Shown here in pieces: positions 44,777 through 54,136 of a stretch of 64,000 nt of DNA. The stretch's first letter is position 1; the number at the start of each line of letters is the position of its first letter. Origin of the DNA: Palleronia pelagia (GTDB lineage: Bacteria; Pseudomonadota; Alphaproteobacteria; Rhodobacterales; Rhodobacteraceae); the NCBI RefSeq assembly GCF_900110115.1, contig NZ_FOCM01000004.1, positions 310,001 through 374,000 on the forward strand. The letters are read 5' to 3'. The position numbers and the translations under genes were made by a program. The notes beneath the pieces were generated by a model. It saw nothing but the letters and a program-made list of their open reading frames with translations, had not been told where the DNA came from and searched no databases.

Positions 44777-45771
44777 TCGAACGCTTCGGAACCCTGCCCG
44801 ACGGCCGCACGGTCGAGCGCATCACCCTTCGCAACGACGCGCTGACCGTGCGGATCCTGACATTGGGCGCGCTGATCCAGGACGTGCGGCTGGCGGGCGT
44901 CGATTTCTCCCTGACCCTGGGCAGCCCAGACCTGTCCGCATACACCCGCATCTGCACCCATTTCGGGGCAGTGATGGGGCCGGTCGCCAACCGGATCGGC
45001 GGGGCCAAAGCCACGCTGGACGGCACGGAATACCGGCTCGACGCCAACCAGGACGACCGGCACACGCTGCACGGCGGCGCGGCGGCGACCCACACGCAGG
45101 TCTGGGAAGTCGTTGACCAGGACGACACCGAAGCGACCCTTGCGCTCAGCCTGCCCGACGGCGCGGGCGGCTTTCCCGGCAACCGGCGGATCGAGGTGGA
45201 ATACGCGTTGGATGGCGCAACCCTGCGCGTCACCTTCCGCGGCGCAACGGATGCGCCCACCTGGATGAACCTCGCCAGCCACGGTTACTGGACCATGCAG
45301 CCGCCCGAAGGCTGGAGCGGCCAGCGGTTACAGGTACTGGCCGACCGCTATCTGCCGACCGATGGCGACGACCTGCCCACGGGCGAGATCGCCGAGGTCG
45401 CGGGCACGCCCTACGACTTCCGCGAGGGTGTGACGCTGGACCTCGACACGACGCCGCGGCTGGATCACAACTTCTGCCTCGCCGATGCGCCGCGCGGGCT
45501 GATCCCGGCGCTGCGACTGTCGGCGCCGGACAGTCCCTCGCTGGAAATCGCGACCACCGCGCCGGGGATGCAGGTCTTCGACATGCACAAGTTCGCGGTG
45601 GAGGAAGAGACGAACCACGGACAGCCCTACCCCCGCCGCGCCGCCATGGCGTTCGAGCCGCAGCACTGGCCGGACGCGCCGAACAACCCGGGCTTCCCCT
45701 CGGTCGAGCTGCGCCCGGGCGCCGTCTATTCCCAGACCACCGAGTATCGCTTCGACCGCGCCGCGCGCTAA
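44773..45771 (+). CDS. galM: Aldose 1-epimerase (galactose mutarotase)
   Basis: A 332-residue mutarotase that interconverts alpha- and beta-galactose. Catalytic His in HTLHGG and in NLASHGYW, and Glu in PSVELRPG, are present. By equilibrating the anomers it links the two galactosidases to whichever anomer the downstream dehydrogenase uses. It is the last gene of the coupled sugar run. Confidence 0.92.
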   Translation: MIERFGTLPDGRTVERITLRNDALTVRILTLGALIQDVRLAGVDFSLTLGSPDLSAYTRICTHFGAVMGPVANRIGGAKATLDGTEYRLDANQDDRHTLHGGAAATHTQVWEVVDQDDTEATLALSLPDGAGGFPGNRRIEVEYALDGATLRVTFRGATDAPTWMNLASHGYWTMQPPEGWSGQRLQVLADRYLPTDGDDLPTGEIAEVAGTPYDFREGVTLDLDTTPRLDHNFCLADAPRGLIPALRLSAPDSPSLEIATTAPGMQVFDMHKFAVEEETNHGQPYPRRAAMAFEPQHWPDAPNNPGFPSVELRPGAVYSQTTEYRFDRAAR

Positions 45772-45781
45772 ATTGCCGCAC

Positions 45782-47194
45782 ATGGTGCGTGTGCTGTCCC
45801 TCCTGCTGGCCGTGGGCTTGCTCCTGCTGTCGGCGTGGCAGTTGGAACGGGCCAAGGACGGGCTGGACATCCGTCACGACCGTATCGGCGACACGCCCGC
45901 CACGTTCCTCACCCGCGCCGGTCGCACGCCCGAAGGCTGGGTCATCGTCTCGCACGGTTTCGCCGGATCGCGGCAGATGATGCACGCGCTGTCGCTGAGC
46001 CTGGCGCGCACGGGGCTGGGCGTGATCAGTATCGACAGCATCGGCCACGGGCGGCATCCGGGGTTGCTGTCGCCTGACGTGACGCGGATCGAAGGCACCA
46101 CGGCGCAACTGGTCGACCAGATGGGCCAAGTAATCGCGGCGGCGCCCGGCCCGGTCGTGGCGCTGCTGGGGCATTCTATGGCGACCGACATCATCCTGCG
46201 CGCTGGGCGCGCGGCCGGGATCGGGCAGCTGGTCGCCATCTCGATGTATTCCGAGACCCTGTCGCCCGATTGGCCGCCCGCGCTGCTGGTGGTCTCGGGC
46301 CAGTGGGAATCGCGGCTGAGGGACGTGGCGCTGGACGCCGCGCGGATGGTCGAGGCCGACGTGCTCGAGGGCGAGACGGCGGAAGAAGGCGAGGTCCGAC
46401 GCCGCACCGCCGTCGCGCCCTGGGTGGGCCACGTGGGTGTCCTGTGGTCGCCGACCACCGCGCGGGCCGCCCGCAATTGGCTGACCGGCGCCGCCACGCC
46501 GCCCGCGCTGACCGGGCCGTGGATCGTCCTTCTGCTGGGATCGATGCTGGCGGCGGGCCGGGTCGCCACCGGCTGGGCCGCCAGGGGCGACCTGGCACCG
46601 GCCCTGCCCGCCCGCAGCTTCTGGCTTGCCGGGCTTCTGCCGCTGCCGCTGGCCGGCCTCGGCGCGCTGGCGGTATCGGACGCGGCGCTGTTCGGCATGG
46701 CGGGCTTCGCGCCGCTGGGCCTTGCGCTGGCCGTGCCCGGCATGGCGTGGCTGGCGGTGGGATGGTCGCGACTGGGGAGGCCCGGCGCGGGGCTGGCGCT
46801 GTTCGCTCTCTGGTCGCTCGCCTTCGCCCTGCTGCTGGACCGCTACGGCGCGTCGTTCCTGCCCACCGGGCCGCGCGTCGCGCTGGCACTGGCGCTGCTG
46901 CCGGCGACGCTGGCCTATGCCCTGGGCGAGGCCGTCCTGCTGGCGGGCAGCGGGATCGTCCGGCGGGTCGCCCTGCGCCTGGCGGTGCTGGCGCTGCTGG
47001 GCGGGCTCATGTTCGCAGCCCCCGCCCGGATCGGCCTGACCTTCACAGTGCTGCCGGTGCTGGTGCTGTTCTGGCTGGTTTTCGGCACGGTCGCGCGCCC
47101 CATCGCCCGTCGCCGTCCGGGCGCGGCGGGGCTGGGACTGGGCGCGGCGCTGGCATGGTCCATCGCCGCGTCAACGCCGCTGTTCTCGGCCTAG
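45782..47194 (+). CDS. Alpha/beta hydrolase fused to a polytopic membrane domain
   Basis: A 470-residue protein. It has an N-terminal membrane anchor (about 1-20), then an alpha/beta hydrolase domain (about 40-240) with VIVSHGFAGS and the nucleophile elbow LGHSMATD (Ser; the second Gly of GxSxG is Ala). A C-terminal half follows with about seven or eight helices (from about 240). The hydrolase also shows GHGRHP and a late His in PWVGHVGV. ATG 45782 is used; TTG 45773 would add three residues. Its substrate is unknown. The stop shares a CTAG with the convergent alcohol dehydrogenase. Confidence 0.8.
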   Translation: MVRVLSLLLAVGLLLLSAWQLERAKDGLDIRHDRIGDTPATFLTRAGRTPEGWVIVSHGFAGSRQMMHALSLSLARTGLGVISIDSIGHGRHPGLLSPDVTRIEGTTAQLVDQMGQVIAAAPGPVVALLGHSMATDIILRAGRAAGIGQLVAISMYSETLSPDWPPALLVVSGQWESRLRDVALDAARMVEADVLEGETAEEGEVRRRTAVAPWVGHVGVLWSPTTARAARNWLTGAATPPALTGPWIVLLLGSMLAAGRVATGWAARGDLAPALPARSFWLAGLLPLPLAGLGALAVSDAALFGMAGFAPLGLALAVPGMAWLAVGWSRLGRPGAGLALFALWSLAFALLLDRYGASFLPTGPRVALALALLPATLAYALGEAVLLAGSGIVRRVALRLAVLALLGGLMFAAPARIGLTFTVLPVLVLFWLVFGTVARPIARRRPGAAGLGLGAALAWSIAASTPLFSA

Positions 47195-48336
47195 ATCAGG
47201 GCGTCGAACAGCCCGCGCACGTTGTCCTTCGTCAGCTCCACCGGGTTGCCACCGCAGCTGGGGTCTTTCAGCGCCATCTCGACCAGCTCGTCCACGCGGT
47301 CGTCGCCCACGCCCATGGCGCCGAGCTTGCGGGGGATGTCGAAGCGGTCGTTGAAGTCCTGCACGAAGGTGCGGAACCCGTCGAAGCCGCCATCGACGCC
47401 CAGGTAGGACGCCGCGCGGTCGAACCGGTCGCGGATCACGCTTTCGTTCAGGTCCAGCACGGCGGGCATGCAGACGGCGTTCGTCGTGCCGTGATGGGTG
47501 CCGTAGACCGCGCCCACCGGGTGGCTCAGCGCGTGGATCGCACCCAGCCCCTTCTGGAAGGCTACGGCGCCCATTGCCCCCGCGCTCATCATGTTGGCGC
47601 GCGCTTCGATATCGCTGCCGTCGTCGTAGGCGCGCGGCAGGTTGTCGATCACCAGCCGCATGCCTTCCAGCGCGATGCCCTGGCTCATGGGGTGATAATG
47701 GGGCGACGAGAACGCCTCAACGCAATGGGCGAAGGCGTCGAGTCCGGTGCCGGCGGTGATCGATTTCGGCATGCCCACCGTCAGCTCGGGATCGCAGATC
47801 ACCACGCTCGGCAGCACCTTGGGGTGGAAGATGATCTTCTTCACGTGGGTCTCGGAATCGGTGATGACCGACGCCCGCCCCACCTCGGACCCCGTCCCGG
47901 CGGTGGTCGGCACCGCCACGATGGGCGCGATGGCGTCGGCGTCGGCGCGGGTCCACCAGTCGCCGATATCCTCGAAATCCCAGACCGGGCGCACCTGTCC
48001 CGCCATGAAGGCGACCATCTTGCCCAGGTCCAGCCCCGAGCCGCCGCCGAAGGCGATCACCCCGTCATGGTCGTTCTCGCGGTAGACCTTCAGCCCGGCC
48101 TCGAGATTGCGCTCGTTCGGGTTGGGGTCCACGTCGGAAAAGATCGCGCGGCCGAGGCCCGCGGTCTCGATCAGGTCCAGCGTGCGGCGGGTGATGTCCA
48201 TGGCCGCGAGGCCGCGGTCGGTGACCAGCAGCGGCTTGCTGATGCCCGCGGCGATGCAGGCGGCGCCGATCTCGTCGATGCGGCCCGCGCCGAAGCGGAT
48301 GGCGGTGGGATAGGACCAGTTGGCGGTCATCGACAT
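47191..48336 (-). CDS. Iron-containing alcohol dehydrogenase
   Basis: A group III Fe-dependent NAD(P) alcohol dehydrogenase of 381 residues. GGGSGLDLGK binds the nucleotide; VPTTAGTGSE and the metal ligands in GTGLDAFAHCVEAF, HALSHPVGAVYGTHHG are present. It lies five bases after the aldehyde dehydrogenase stop, so alcohol and aldehyde oxidation are coupled. The substrate is not readable; context suggests an amino alcohol or its gamma-glutamyl derivative. Confidence 0.9.
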   Translation of the reverse strand: MSMTANWSYPTAIRFGAGRIDEIGAACIAAGISKPLLVTDRGLAAMDITRRTLDLIETAGLGRAIFSDVDPNPNERNLEAGLKVYRENDHDGVIAFGGGSGLDLGKMVAFMAGQVRPVWDFEDIGDWWTRADADAIAPIVAVPTTAGTGSEVGRASVITDSETHVKKIIFHPKVLPSVVICDPELTVGMPKSITAGTGLDAFAHCVEAFSSPHYHPMSQGIALEGMRLVIDNLPRAYDDGSDIEARANMMSAGAMGAVAFQKGLGAIHALSHPVGAVYGTHHGTTNAVCMPAVLDLNESVIRDRFDRAASYLGVDGGFDGFRTFVQDFNDRFDIPRKLGAMGVGDDRVDELVEMALKDPSCGGNPVELTKDNVRGLFDALI

Positions 48337-48341
48337 GGGCG

Positions 48342-49718
48342 TCAGGCTTTCTTGAGGTGGTAGGATTTCGGGCGGGTCAGCGCGTGGTAGCCCAGCACCG
48401 ACAGCCCCGCGCCAAGGCCGGTATCCTTGCAGCCGGTCCAGCACAGCGCGGGGTCGAGATAGTCGCAGCGGTTCATGAAGACGGTGCCGGTCTCCAGCCG
48501 CGCGGCGATGGCCTGCGCCGCGTCGATATCGCGGGTGAAGATCGCGGCGGTCAGGCCGAACTGGCTGTCGTTCATCTTGGCGATGGCGTCCTCGTCGTCC
48601 TTCACTGGCATGATGCAGACCAGCGGGCCGAAGGTCTCGTCCCGCATCACGCGCATGTCGTGGGTCACGTCCACCAGGATCTGCGGCGTCAGGTAAGCGC
48701 CCCCGTCGTCGGCCGGGTCGGTTTCGATCAGCGCGCGGGCGCCCTGCGTTACAGCCTCGCGGGTCTGGGCGCGCACCTCGTCGGCGAAGCGCACGTTCGC
48801 CATGGGGCCTAGCGTGGTTTCGGGGTCCAGCGGGTTGCCGAGCTTCAGCGCCTCGACCCACGCCACGGCCCGTTCGACGAACGCGTCGTAGAGGCTTTCG
48901 TGCACGTAGATCCGCTCGATCCCGCAGCAGCACTGGCCCGCGTTGAAGATCGCGCCGTCCATCAGCCCGTCGACGGCGGCGTCGACATCGGCATCGGCGC
49001 GGACATAGCCCGGATCCTTGCCGCCCAGCTCGGTCGCCACGGGGGTGAAGGTGCCCGCCGCCGCGATCTCCATCGCCTTGCCGCCACCGACCGAGCCGGT
49101 GAAGTTCACGAAGCCGAAGCGGCGCTCGGCGATCAGCGTGGCGGTCGTGTCGTGGTCGAGGAAGACGTTCTGGAACACGTCCTCGGGCACGCCCGCCGCG
49201 TGGAACGCCTCGACCAGCCGTTCGCCCACCTGCAGGGTCTGGGTGGCGTGCTTCAGCATCACGGTGTTCCCGGCGATGAGCGCCGGGGCCACGGTGTTGA
49301 TCGCGGTCATGTAGGGATAGTTCCACGGCGCCACGACCAGCACGACGCCGCGCGGCTCGCGCGTGATCTGGCGCAGCGCCTTGTCGCTGTCTTCGACCAC
49401 CATGGGGGCCAGAGCGTCCTTGGCGATGTCGGCCATGTGGCTGGCGCGCTCGTCGAAGCCGCCGAACTCGCCGCCATAGCGCACCGGGCGGCCCATCTGG
49501 TGGGCGAGCTCCACCGCCATGCGGTCGGTGGTCCTGCCCACCTCGGCCACGCCGGCGCGGACCAGCGCGATGCGGTCCTCCAGCGGGCGCGCGGCCCAGT
49601 CGGCCTGTGCGGCGCGGGCGCGGTCGCAGGCGGCACGTGCGGCATCGAGATCCAGGGTCTCGCGTTCCAGGTACACCGAGCCATCGATGGGCGAGATGCA
49701 TTTCAGGGTCTTGGTCAT
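48342..49718 (-). CDS. Aldehyde dehydrogenase (NAD-dependent)
   Basis: A 458-residue aldehyde dehydrogenase. Catalytic Cys is in FNAGQCCCGIERI and the general base Glu in ATELGGKDPGYV; NAD-binding VAPWNYP and NFTGSVGGGKAM are present. It resembles the succinate-semialdehyde/glycolaldehyde-type class. Gene order puts it between the GS-like ligase and the alcohol dehydrogenase on the same strand. Confidence 0.93.
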   Translation of the reverse strand: MTKTLKCISPIDGSVYLERETLDLDAARAACDRARAAQADWAARPLEDRIALVRAGVAEVGRTTDRMAVELAHQMGRPVRYGGEFGGFDERASHMADIAKDALAPMVVEDSDKALRQITREPRGVVLVVAPWNYPYMTAINTVAPALIAGNTVMLKHATQTLQVGERLVEAFHAAGVPEDVFQNVFLDHDTTATLIAERRFGFVNFTGSVGGGKAMEIAAAGTFTPVATELGGKDPGYVRADADVDAAVDGLMDGAIFNAGQCCCGIERIYVHESLYDAFVERAVAWVEALKLGNPLDPETTLGPMANVRFADEVRAQTREAVTQGARALIETDPADDGGAYLTPQILVDVTHDMRVMRDETFGPLVCIMPVKDDEDAIAKMNDSQFGLTAAIFTRDIDAAQAIAARLETGTVFMNRCDYLDPALCWTGCKDTGLGAGLSVLGYHALTRPKSYHLKKA

Positions 49719-49728
49719 GGTTGTTCCT

Positions 49729-51093
49729 TCAGGCCTGCTCGAACCCGCGGGCGATTTCCCAGTCGGTCACGGCGCGGTCATATTCTTCCTGCTCCCACTC
49801 GGCGGCGCGGGTGTAGTGGTCGACCACATCGTCCCCCATGGCGGCGCGGAGCATGTCGCTCTCGCGCAGGGTCTCGGTCGCCTCGCGCAGGGTGCGGGGG
49901 ATCTCGGGCGTATCCGCGGATTCATAGACATCGCCGCTGGTCGGGGCCTGAAGCTCCATCTCGTCGGCAATGCCGCGCAGCCCGGCGGCCAGCAGGGCCG
50001 CCTGAGCCAGGTAGGGGTTCAGGTCCGATCCGCCGATCCGGCACTCGACCCGCACGCCCTTTGTGCCCGCGCCGCACAGGCGGAACCCGGCGGTTCGGTT
50101 GTCCACCGACCACACGGTGCGCGTGGGCGCGAAGGTGCCCTTGGCGAAGCGCTTGTAGCTGTTGACGTAGGGCGCGAGGAAGAAGGTGATGTCGCGGGCG
50201 TAGTGGATCAGCCCGGCGAGGAAGTTCTGCATCAGCTCGGACATGCCCAGCTCGTTGCTGTCGTCGAAGAAGGCCGGATCGCCGTTCTGCCACAGCGACA
50301 TGTGGACATGGCTGGACGACCCGACCTTGTCGGCGCGCCACTTGGGCAGGAACGAGGCCGACACGCCGTGCTGCCACGCGATCTCCTTCACCGCGTGCTT
50401 GCCGATGGTGTGGTGATCGGCGCAGTCCAGCGCACCGGCGTAGCGGATGTTCAGCTCCTGCTGGCCGGTCTCGGCCTCGCCCTTGGTGCATTCCACGGGG
50501 ATGCCCGCAGCGTAGAGGTGGTTGCGCAGGGGCCGCAGCAAGCCTTCCTCCTTGGTCGTCTGGAACAGCGCGTAATCCTCGTTGAAGCCGTTCAGCGGCA
50601 CGAGGTCGCGATAGCCGGATTTCTGCAGGTCGCGCAGCGCGCCCTCGAACAGGAAGAATTCCAGCTCGGTCGCCATGGCCGCGTCTAGGCCAAGGTCGGC
50701 CAGCCGCGCGACCTGCCGCTTCAGCATCTGGCGGGGGCTGTGGGCCACGGGTTCGTGGCTGTGGTGATCCAGCACGTCGCCCAGCACCAGCGCGGTCTTT
50801 TCCAGCCACGGCACGTGGCGCAACGTGGTCAGGTCGGGGCGCAGGGTATAATCGCCATAGCCGCCCTCCCAGCTGGTGGCGCGGTAGCCGTCGGGCGTCG
50901 CCATCATCAGGTCGGTTGCCAGCAGGTAGTTGCAGCAGTGGGTTTCCTCGATCGCGTTGTCGAGGAAGTCGCGGACATGGAACCGCTTGCCCTGGAGCCG
51001 GCCCTGCATGTCGACAAGCGCCACCAGGACGGTGTCAATCTCACCCGTGGCGGCCAGTTCGGTGAGCGTGTCGAGCGAGAGATTGCCAGCCAT
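49729..51093 (-). CDS. Glutamine-synthetase-like gamma-glutamyl-amine ligase
   Basis: A 454-residue GS-family protein with the catalytic core: ATELEFFLF, GEAETGQQELNI, SSSHVHMSLW, NSYKRFAKGTFAPT and VECRIGGSDLNPY. Such catabolic GS homologues (PuuA, IpuC types) join glutamate to an amine instead of ammonia. It lies with an aldehyde and an alcohol dehydrogenase and an amidohydrolase, which matches that role. The N-terminal domain is the short form. ATG 51093 is chosen; the upstream frame to 51303 overlaps dctP. Confidence 0.85.
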   Translation of the reverse strand: MAGNLSLDTLTELAATGEIDTVLVALVDMQGRLQGKRFHVRDFLDNAIEETHCCNYLLATDLMMATPDGYRATSWEGGYGDYTLRPDLTTLRHVPWLEKTALVLGDVLDHHSHEPVAHSPRQMLKRQVARLADLGLDAAMATELEFFLFEGALRDLQKSGYRDLVPLNGFNEDYALFQTTKEEGLLRPLRNHLYAAGIPVECTKGEAETGQQELNIRYAGALDCADHHTIGKHAVKEIAWQHGVSASFLPKWRADKVGSSSHVHMSLWQNGDPAFFDDSNELGMSELMQNFLAGLIHYARDITFFLAPYVNSYKRFAKGTFAPTRTVWSVDNRTAGFRLCGAGTKGVRVECRIGGSDLNPYLAQAALLAAGLRGIADEMELQAPTSGDVYESADTPEIPRTLREATETLRESDMLRAAMGDDVVDHYTRAAEWEQEEYDRAVTDWEIARGFEQA

Positions 51094-51118
51094 GGGTGCG
51101 GTCCTCGTTGCGTTCGTG

Positions 51119-51151
51119 AAAACGGGGCGGCACCGGACAGGCGCCGCCCCG
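51119..51151 (-). terminator. Rho-independent terminator after dctP
   Basis: On the minus strand a perfect nine-base stem (CGGGGCGGC at 51151-51143, partner at 51131-51123, 11-base loop) is followed by TTTT (51122-51119). It lies 10 bases after the dctP stop and before the GS-like gene, so it separates or attenuates the TRAP genes from the dehydrogenase genes. Confidence 0.85.
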
Positions 51152-51161
51152 CGCGTTGGTC

Positions 51162-52205
51162 TCAGCCGAAGGTGTAGGGTGCGCCTGCGGTGTTGATGAC
51201 CTGGTTGTACTCGCGGAAGATGTCGACGACGCGCTGGTGCGTCTCGGATTCCTGCGCGATCTCGTCCCAGAAGGCCACGGCGGCCTGCTCGACCTCGGCC
51301 CATTCGGAGGCAGGCACCTCGCGCAGGGCCAGCTTGTCACCGCGGGCGCGCAGCCGCGCCTCGCCGCCCCAGTACCACTGATTGCGGTAGAAGTGTCCGG
51401 CCTCGATCCCCGCCATGACGACGGATTTCAGGTGATCCGGCAGATCCGCCCAGCGTTCCTGGTTTACGAAGAACGACCCGATCCACGCGCCCGAGATGTT
51501 ATTGGTCAGGAAATAGTCGGTCACGTCCGCCCAGCCCACGGTATAGTCCTCGGTGATGCCGGACCACGCCATGCCGTCCAGCTCGCCGGTCTGCACCGCG
51601 ACCTCGGCATCCTCGTAGGGGATGTTCACCGGCACCACGCCGAATTGGGTGAGGAAGCGCCCGGCCGTGGGGAAGGTATAGAGCTTCAGGCCGTCGAGGT
51701 CGGCGACCGACGTGATTTCCTTCGTGGTGTTGAAGTTGCACGGGTCCTGCCCCGCCGCCGACAGCCACTGCACGCCGACCTTCTGGTATTCCTCGCGCCA
51801 GATGTCGGCCAGGCCGTACTGGTTGAACAGCACCGGCACGTCGAGGATCGACTTGGTGGCAAAGGGGAAATACCCGCCGAAGACGCGCATGGGCGTGGGC
51901 GACGCCATGGAGTCGTCGTCCGAGTGGACGCCGTCGATGGTGCCCCGCTGCAGCGCCTGGAACAGCTCGCCCGTGGGGACGATCTGGTCGGCGTAGAACA
52001 GCTCGATCTCGAGCTCGCCGTTCGCGTTGGTGTTGATGTAGTCGATGATGGGCTTGGTCACCTGCTCGCCCAGCGCGGCGCCGGCATAGGTCTGGAACCG
52101 CCAGCGGATGGGCTCCTGCGCGTGCAGGACGGCGGGCGCGGCGAGCGTGGCGGGCGCGGCGACGGCGGCACCCTGCAAGAACTTGCGTCTCGTGGTCATG
52201 GTCAT
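51162..52205 (-). CDS. dctP: TRAP transporter substrate-binding protein DctP
   Basis: A 347-residue TRAP receptor with a Tat-type signal (TTRRKFLQG, hydrophobic core, cut near LHA). In the body FQTYAGAALGEQV and the Arg-rich ligand site YPTAGRFLTQ-like stretch fit TakP-type receptors, which bind organic acids. AGGAG precedes ATG 52205; ATG 52199 is an alternative. A terminator hairpin follows the gene. Its ligand is probably the compound degraded by the enzymes next to it. Confidence 0.9.
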   Translation of the reverse strand: MTMTTRRKFLQGAAVAAPATLAAPAVLHAQEPIRWRFQTYAGAALGEQVTKPIIDYINTNANGELEIELFYADQIVPTGELFQALQRGTIDGVHSDDDSMASPTPMRVFGGYFPFATKSILDVPVLFNQYGLADIWREEYQKVGVQWLSAAGQDPCNFNTTKEITSVADLDGLKLYTFPTAGRFLTQFGVVPVNIPYEDAEVAVQTGELDGMAWSGITEDYTVGWADVTDYFLTNNISGAWIGSFFVNQERWADLPDHLKSVVMAGIEAGHFYRNQWYWGGEARLRARGDKLALREVPASEWAEVEQAAVAFWDEIAQESETHQRVVDIFREYNQVINTAGAPYTFG

Positions 52206-52269
52206 GAACTCCTTGTTGGTTTGAAAGGGCGGGGCGGTTCGGGCCGCCCGCTTTGGTTATGCGCGAATG

Positions 52270-53598
52270 TCAGTAATCGTAGATCAGCCCCGGCAGCCAA
52301 AGCGCGATCTGCGGGAACACCATGACGAGGATCAGCGCCACGATCATCACGCCCACGAAGGGAATGATCGAGCGATAGATGTCGGTGATGGTGATCTCGG
52401 GCGGCGCCATGGCCCGCATCAGGAACAGGTTATAGCCGAAGGGCGGCGTCATGTAGGCGATCTGGCAGGTGATCGTGTAAAGCACGCCGTACCAGATCAA
52501 GTCGAACCCCAGCGCGCCAACCAGCGGCACGTAAAGCGGCGCGACGATCACCAGCATGGCGGTGTCGTCCAGGAACGTGCCCATCAGCAGGAACGACAGC
52601 TGCATCAGGATCAGGATCACCCAGGGGTTCAACCCCCATTGCGTGGTGAACAGGTTCTCGATCGCCTTCACCGCGCCCAGCCCGTCGAACACCGCGCCGA
52701 AGGCCAGCGCGGCCAGGATGATCCACATGAACATGCAGGTGATGGCCAGGGTCTGGCGGATCGATGTCTCGAACACCTGCCGGGTCATCCGGCCCTTGGC
52801 GACGGCGGCGAAGAAGGCCGCGAGCGCGCCGATGGCCGAGCTTTCCACCAGCGACGTCCAGCCGTTCACGAAGGGCACCATCATCACCGCGAAGATGCCC
52901 ACGGGCAGAAGCCCCGCCAGCAGCAGGCGGTATTTCTCACCCCGTGTGATCTGGTCCAGCTCGCTGCGGTCGATGGTGGGGCCCAGGTTCGGCGAGACCC
53001 GGCAGCGGATGGCGATGTAGATGATGAAAAGCGCCGCCATCATCAGCCCCGGCACGGCCCCCGCGAGCCAGAGCTGGCCCACCGGCTGCCGCGCGATCAT
53101 CGCGTAGAGCACCAGCACCACCGAGGGCGGAACGAGGATGCCCAGGGACGAGCCGGCCTGGATCACCCCCGTGACCATCAGCTTGTCGTAGTTGCGTTTC
53201 AGAAGCTCGGGCAGCGCGATGGTCGCGCCGATCGCCATGCCCGCCACCGACAACCCGTTCATGGCCGAGATCAGCACCATCAGCCCGATGGTTCCGATGG
53301 CCAGCCCGCCGCGCAGGCCGCCCATCCAGACGTGGAACATGCGATAGAGGTCGTCGGCGATTTTGCTTTCGGACAGGACGTAGCCCATGAAGATGAACAT
53401 CGGCAGCGTCAGCAGCGGGTACCAGCGCATGAGCTTGATCGCCGCCGCGAACCCGATGTCGTAGCCGCCCCTGTCGCCCCAGAGCAGGACGGCCGCCACC
53501 ACCGCGACGAAGCCGATGGCGCCGAAGACCCGCTGCCCGGTGAGAAGCAGCAGCATCATCGACGAGAACATGAGAAGGGCGATCATCTCATAAGGCAT
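52270..53598 (-). CDS. dctM: TRAP transporter large permease DctM
   Basis: A 442-residue permease of the DctM family with about 12 helices. LFIFMGYVLSES-type and GVIQAGSSLGILVPPSVVLV segments are characteristic. It carries solute against the gradient using sodium or proton flow (family knowledge). It overlaps dctQ by 11 bases at its start and is followed by dctP after 64 bases that hold a GC hairpin (about 52224-52252). Confidence 0.93.
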   Translation of the reverse strand: MPYEMIALLMFSSMMLLLLTGQRVFGAIGFVAVVAAVLLWGDRGGYDIGFAAAIKLMRWYPLLTLPMFIFMGYVLSESKIADDLYRMFHVWMGGLRGGLAIGTIGLMVLISAMNGLSVAGMAIGATIALPELLKRNYDKLMVTGVIQAGSSLGILVPPSVVLVLYAMIARQPVGQLWLAGAVPGLMMAALFIIYIAIRCRVSPNLGPTIDRSELDQITRGEKYRLLLAGLLPVGIFAVMMVPFVNGWTSLVESSAIGALAAFFAAVAKGRMTRQVFETSIRQTLAITCMFMWIILAALAFGAVFDGLGAVKAIENLFTTQWGLNPWVILILMQLSFLLMGTFLDDTAMLVIVAPLYVPLVGALGFDLIWYGVLYTITCQIAYMTPPFGYNLFLMRAMAPPEITITDIYRSIIPFVGVMIVALILVMVFPQIALWLPGLIYDY

Positions 53599-54136
53599 CG
53601 CCCTGCCTTTCGCCGTGATGGAAGCGCCCGACCTTTTCGCCGGTGCGCAGGAAGATGATGTCCTTCGCCAGCTCGCTGAGCGCCTGCAGCAGCATCAGCG
53701 CGATGCCGACGCACATGGTCACCTTGATCGGCCACATGTAGGGCCGCCACGGGCTGGAACTGCGCTCGCCCCCGTACTTGAAGCTGTAGGACGTGCTTTC
53801 GATCCCGCCCCAGAGCAGGATCACGAGGTAGACGATCAGGAAGAAGACCGTGAAGCAGTCGATCCACGATTTCTTGCGCATGGACCATTCGCCGTAGAAC
53901 AGGTCCATCCGCACGTTGGCCCCCATCTGCATCGCGTAGGGGCCGCCGAGGATGTAGTAGCCGACCATGACGAACTGCGCCATTTCCAGCGTCCAGAGCC
54001 GGGGGGTGAAGAACGCCTTGTTCATGCTGGAATAGAGCAGGATGCCCATCAGCACGAAGATGCCGAACATCATCACCCGGCCGAGGCCGTAGTTGAAGCC
54101 GTCCACCAGCCTGACATAGCGGCGCAAGACGTTCAT
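53588..54136 (-). CDS. dctQ: TRAP transporter small permease DctQ
   Basis: A 182-residue, four-helix protein of the DctQ family, forming the small membrane subunit of the TRAP transporter with DctM. The segment TLEMAQFVMVGYYILGGPYAM lies in the centre. Its start overlaps the amidohydrolase stop by four bases (ATGA). Confidence 0.9.
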   Translation of the reverse strand: MNVLRRYVRLVDGFNYGLGRVMMFGIFVLMGILLYSSMNKAFFTPRLWTLEMAQFVMVGYYILGGPYAMQMGANVRMDLFYGEWSMRKKSWIDCFTVFFLIVYLVILLWGGIESTSYSFKYGGERSSSPWRPYMWPIKVTMCVGIALMLLQALSELAKDIIFLRTGEKVGRFHHGERQGDAL

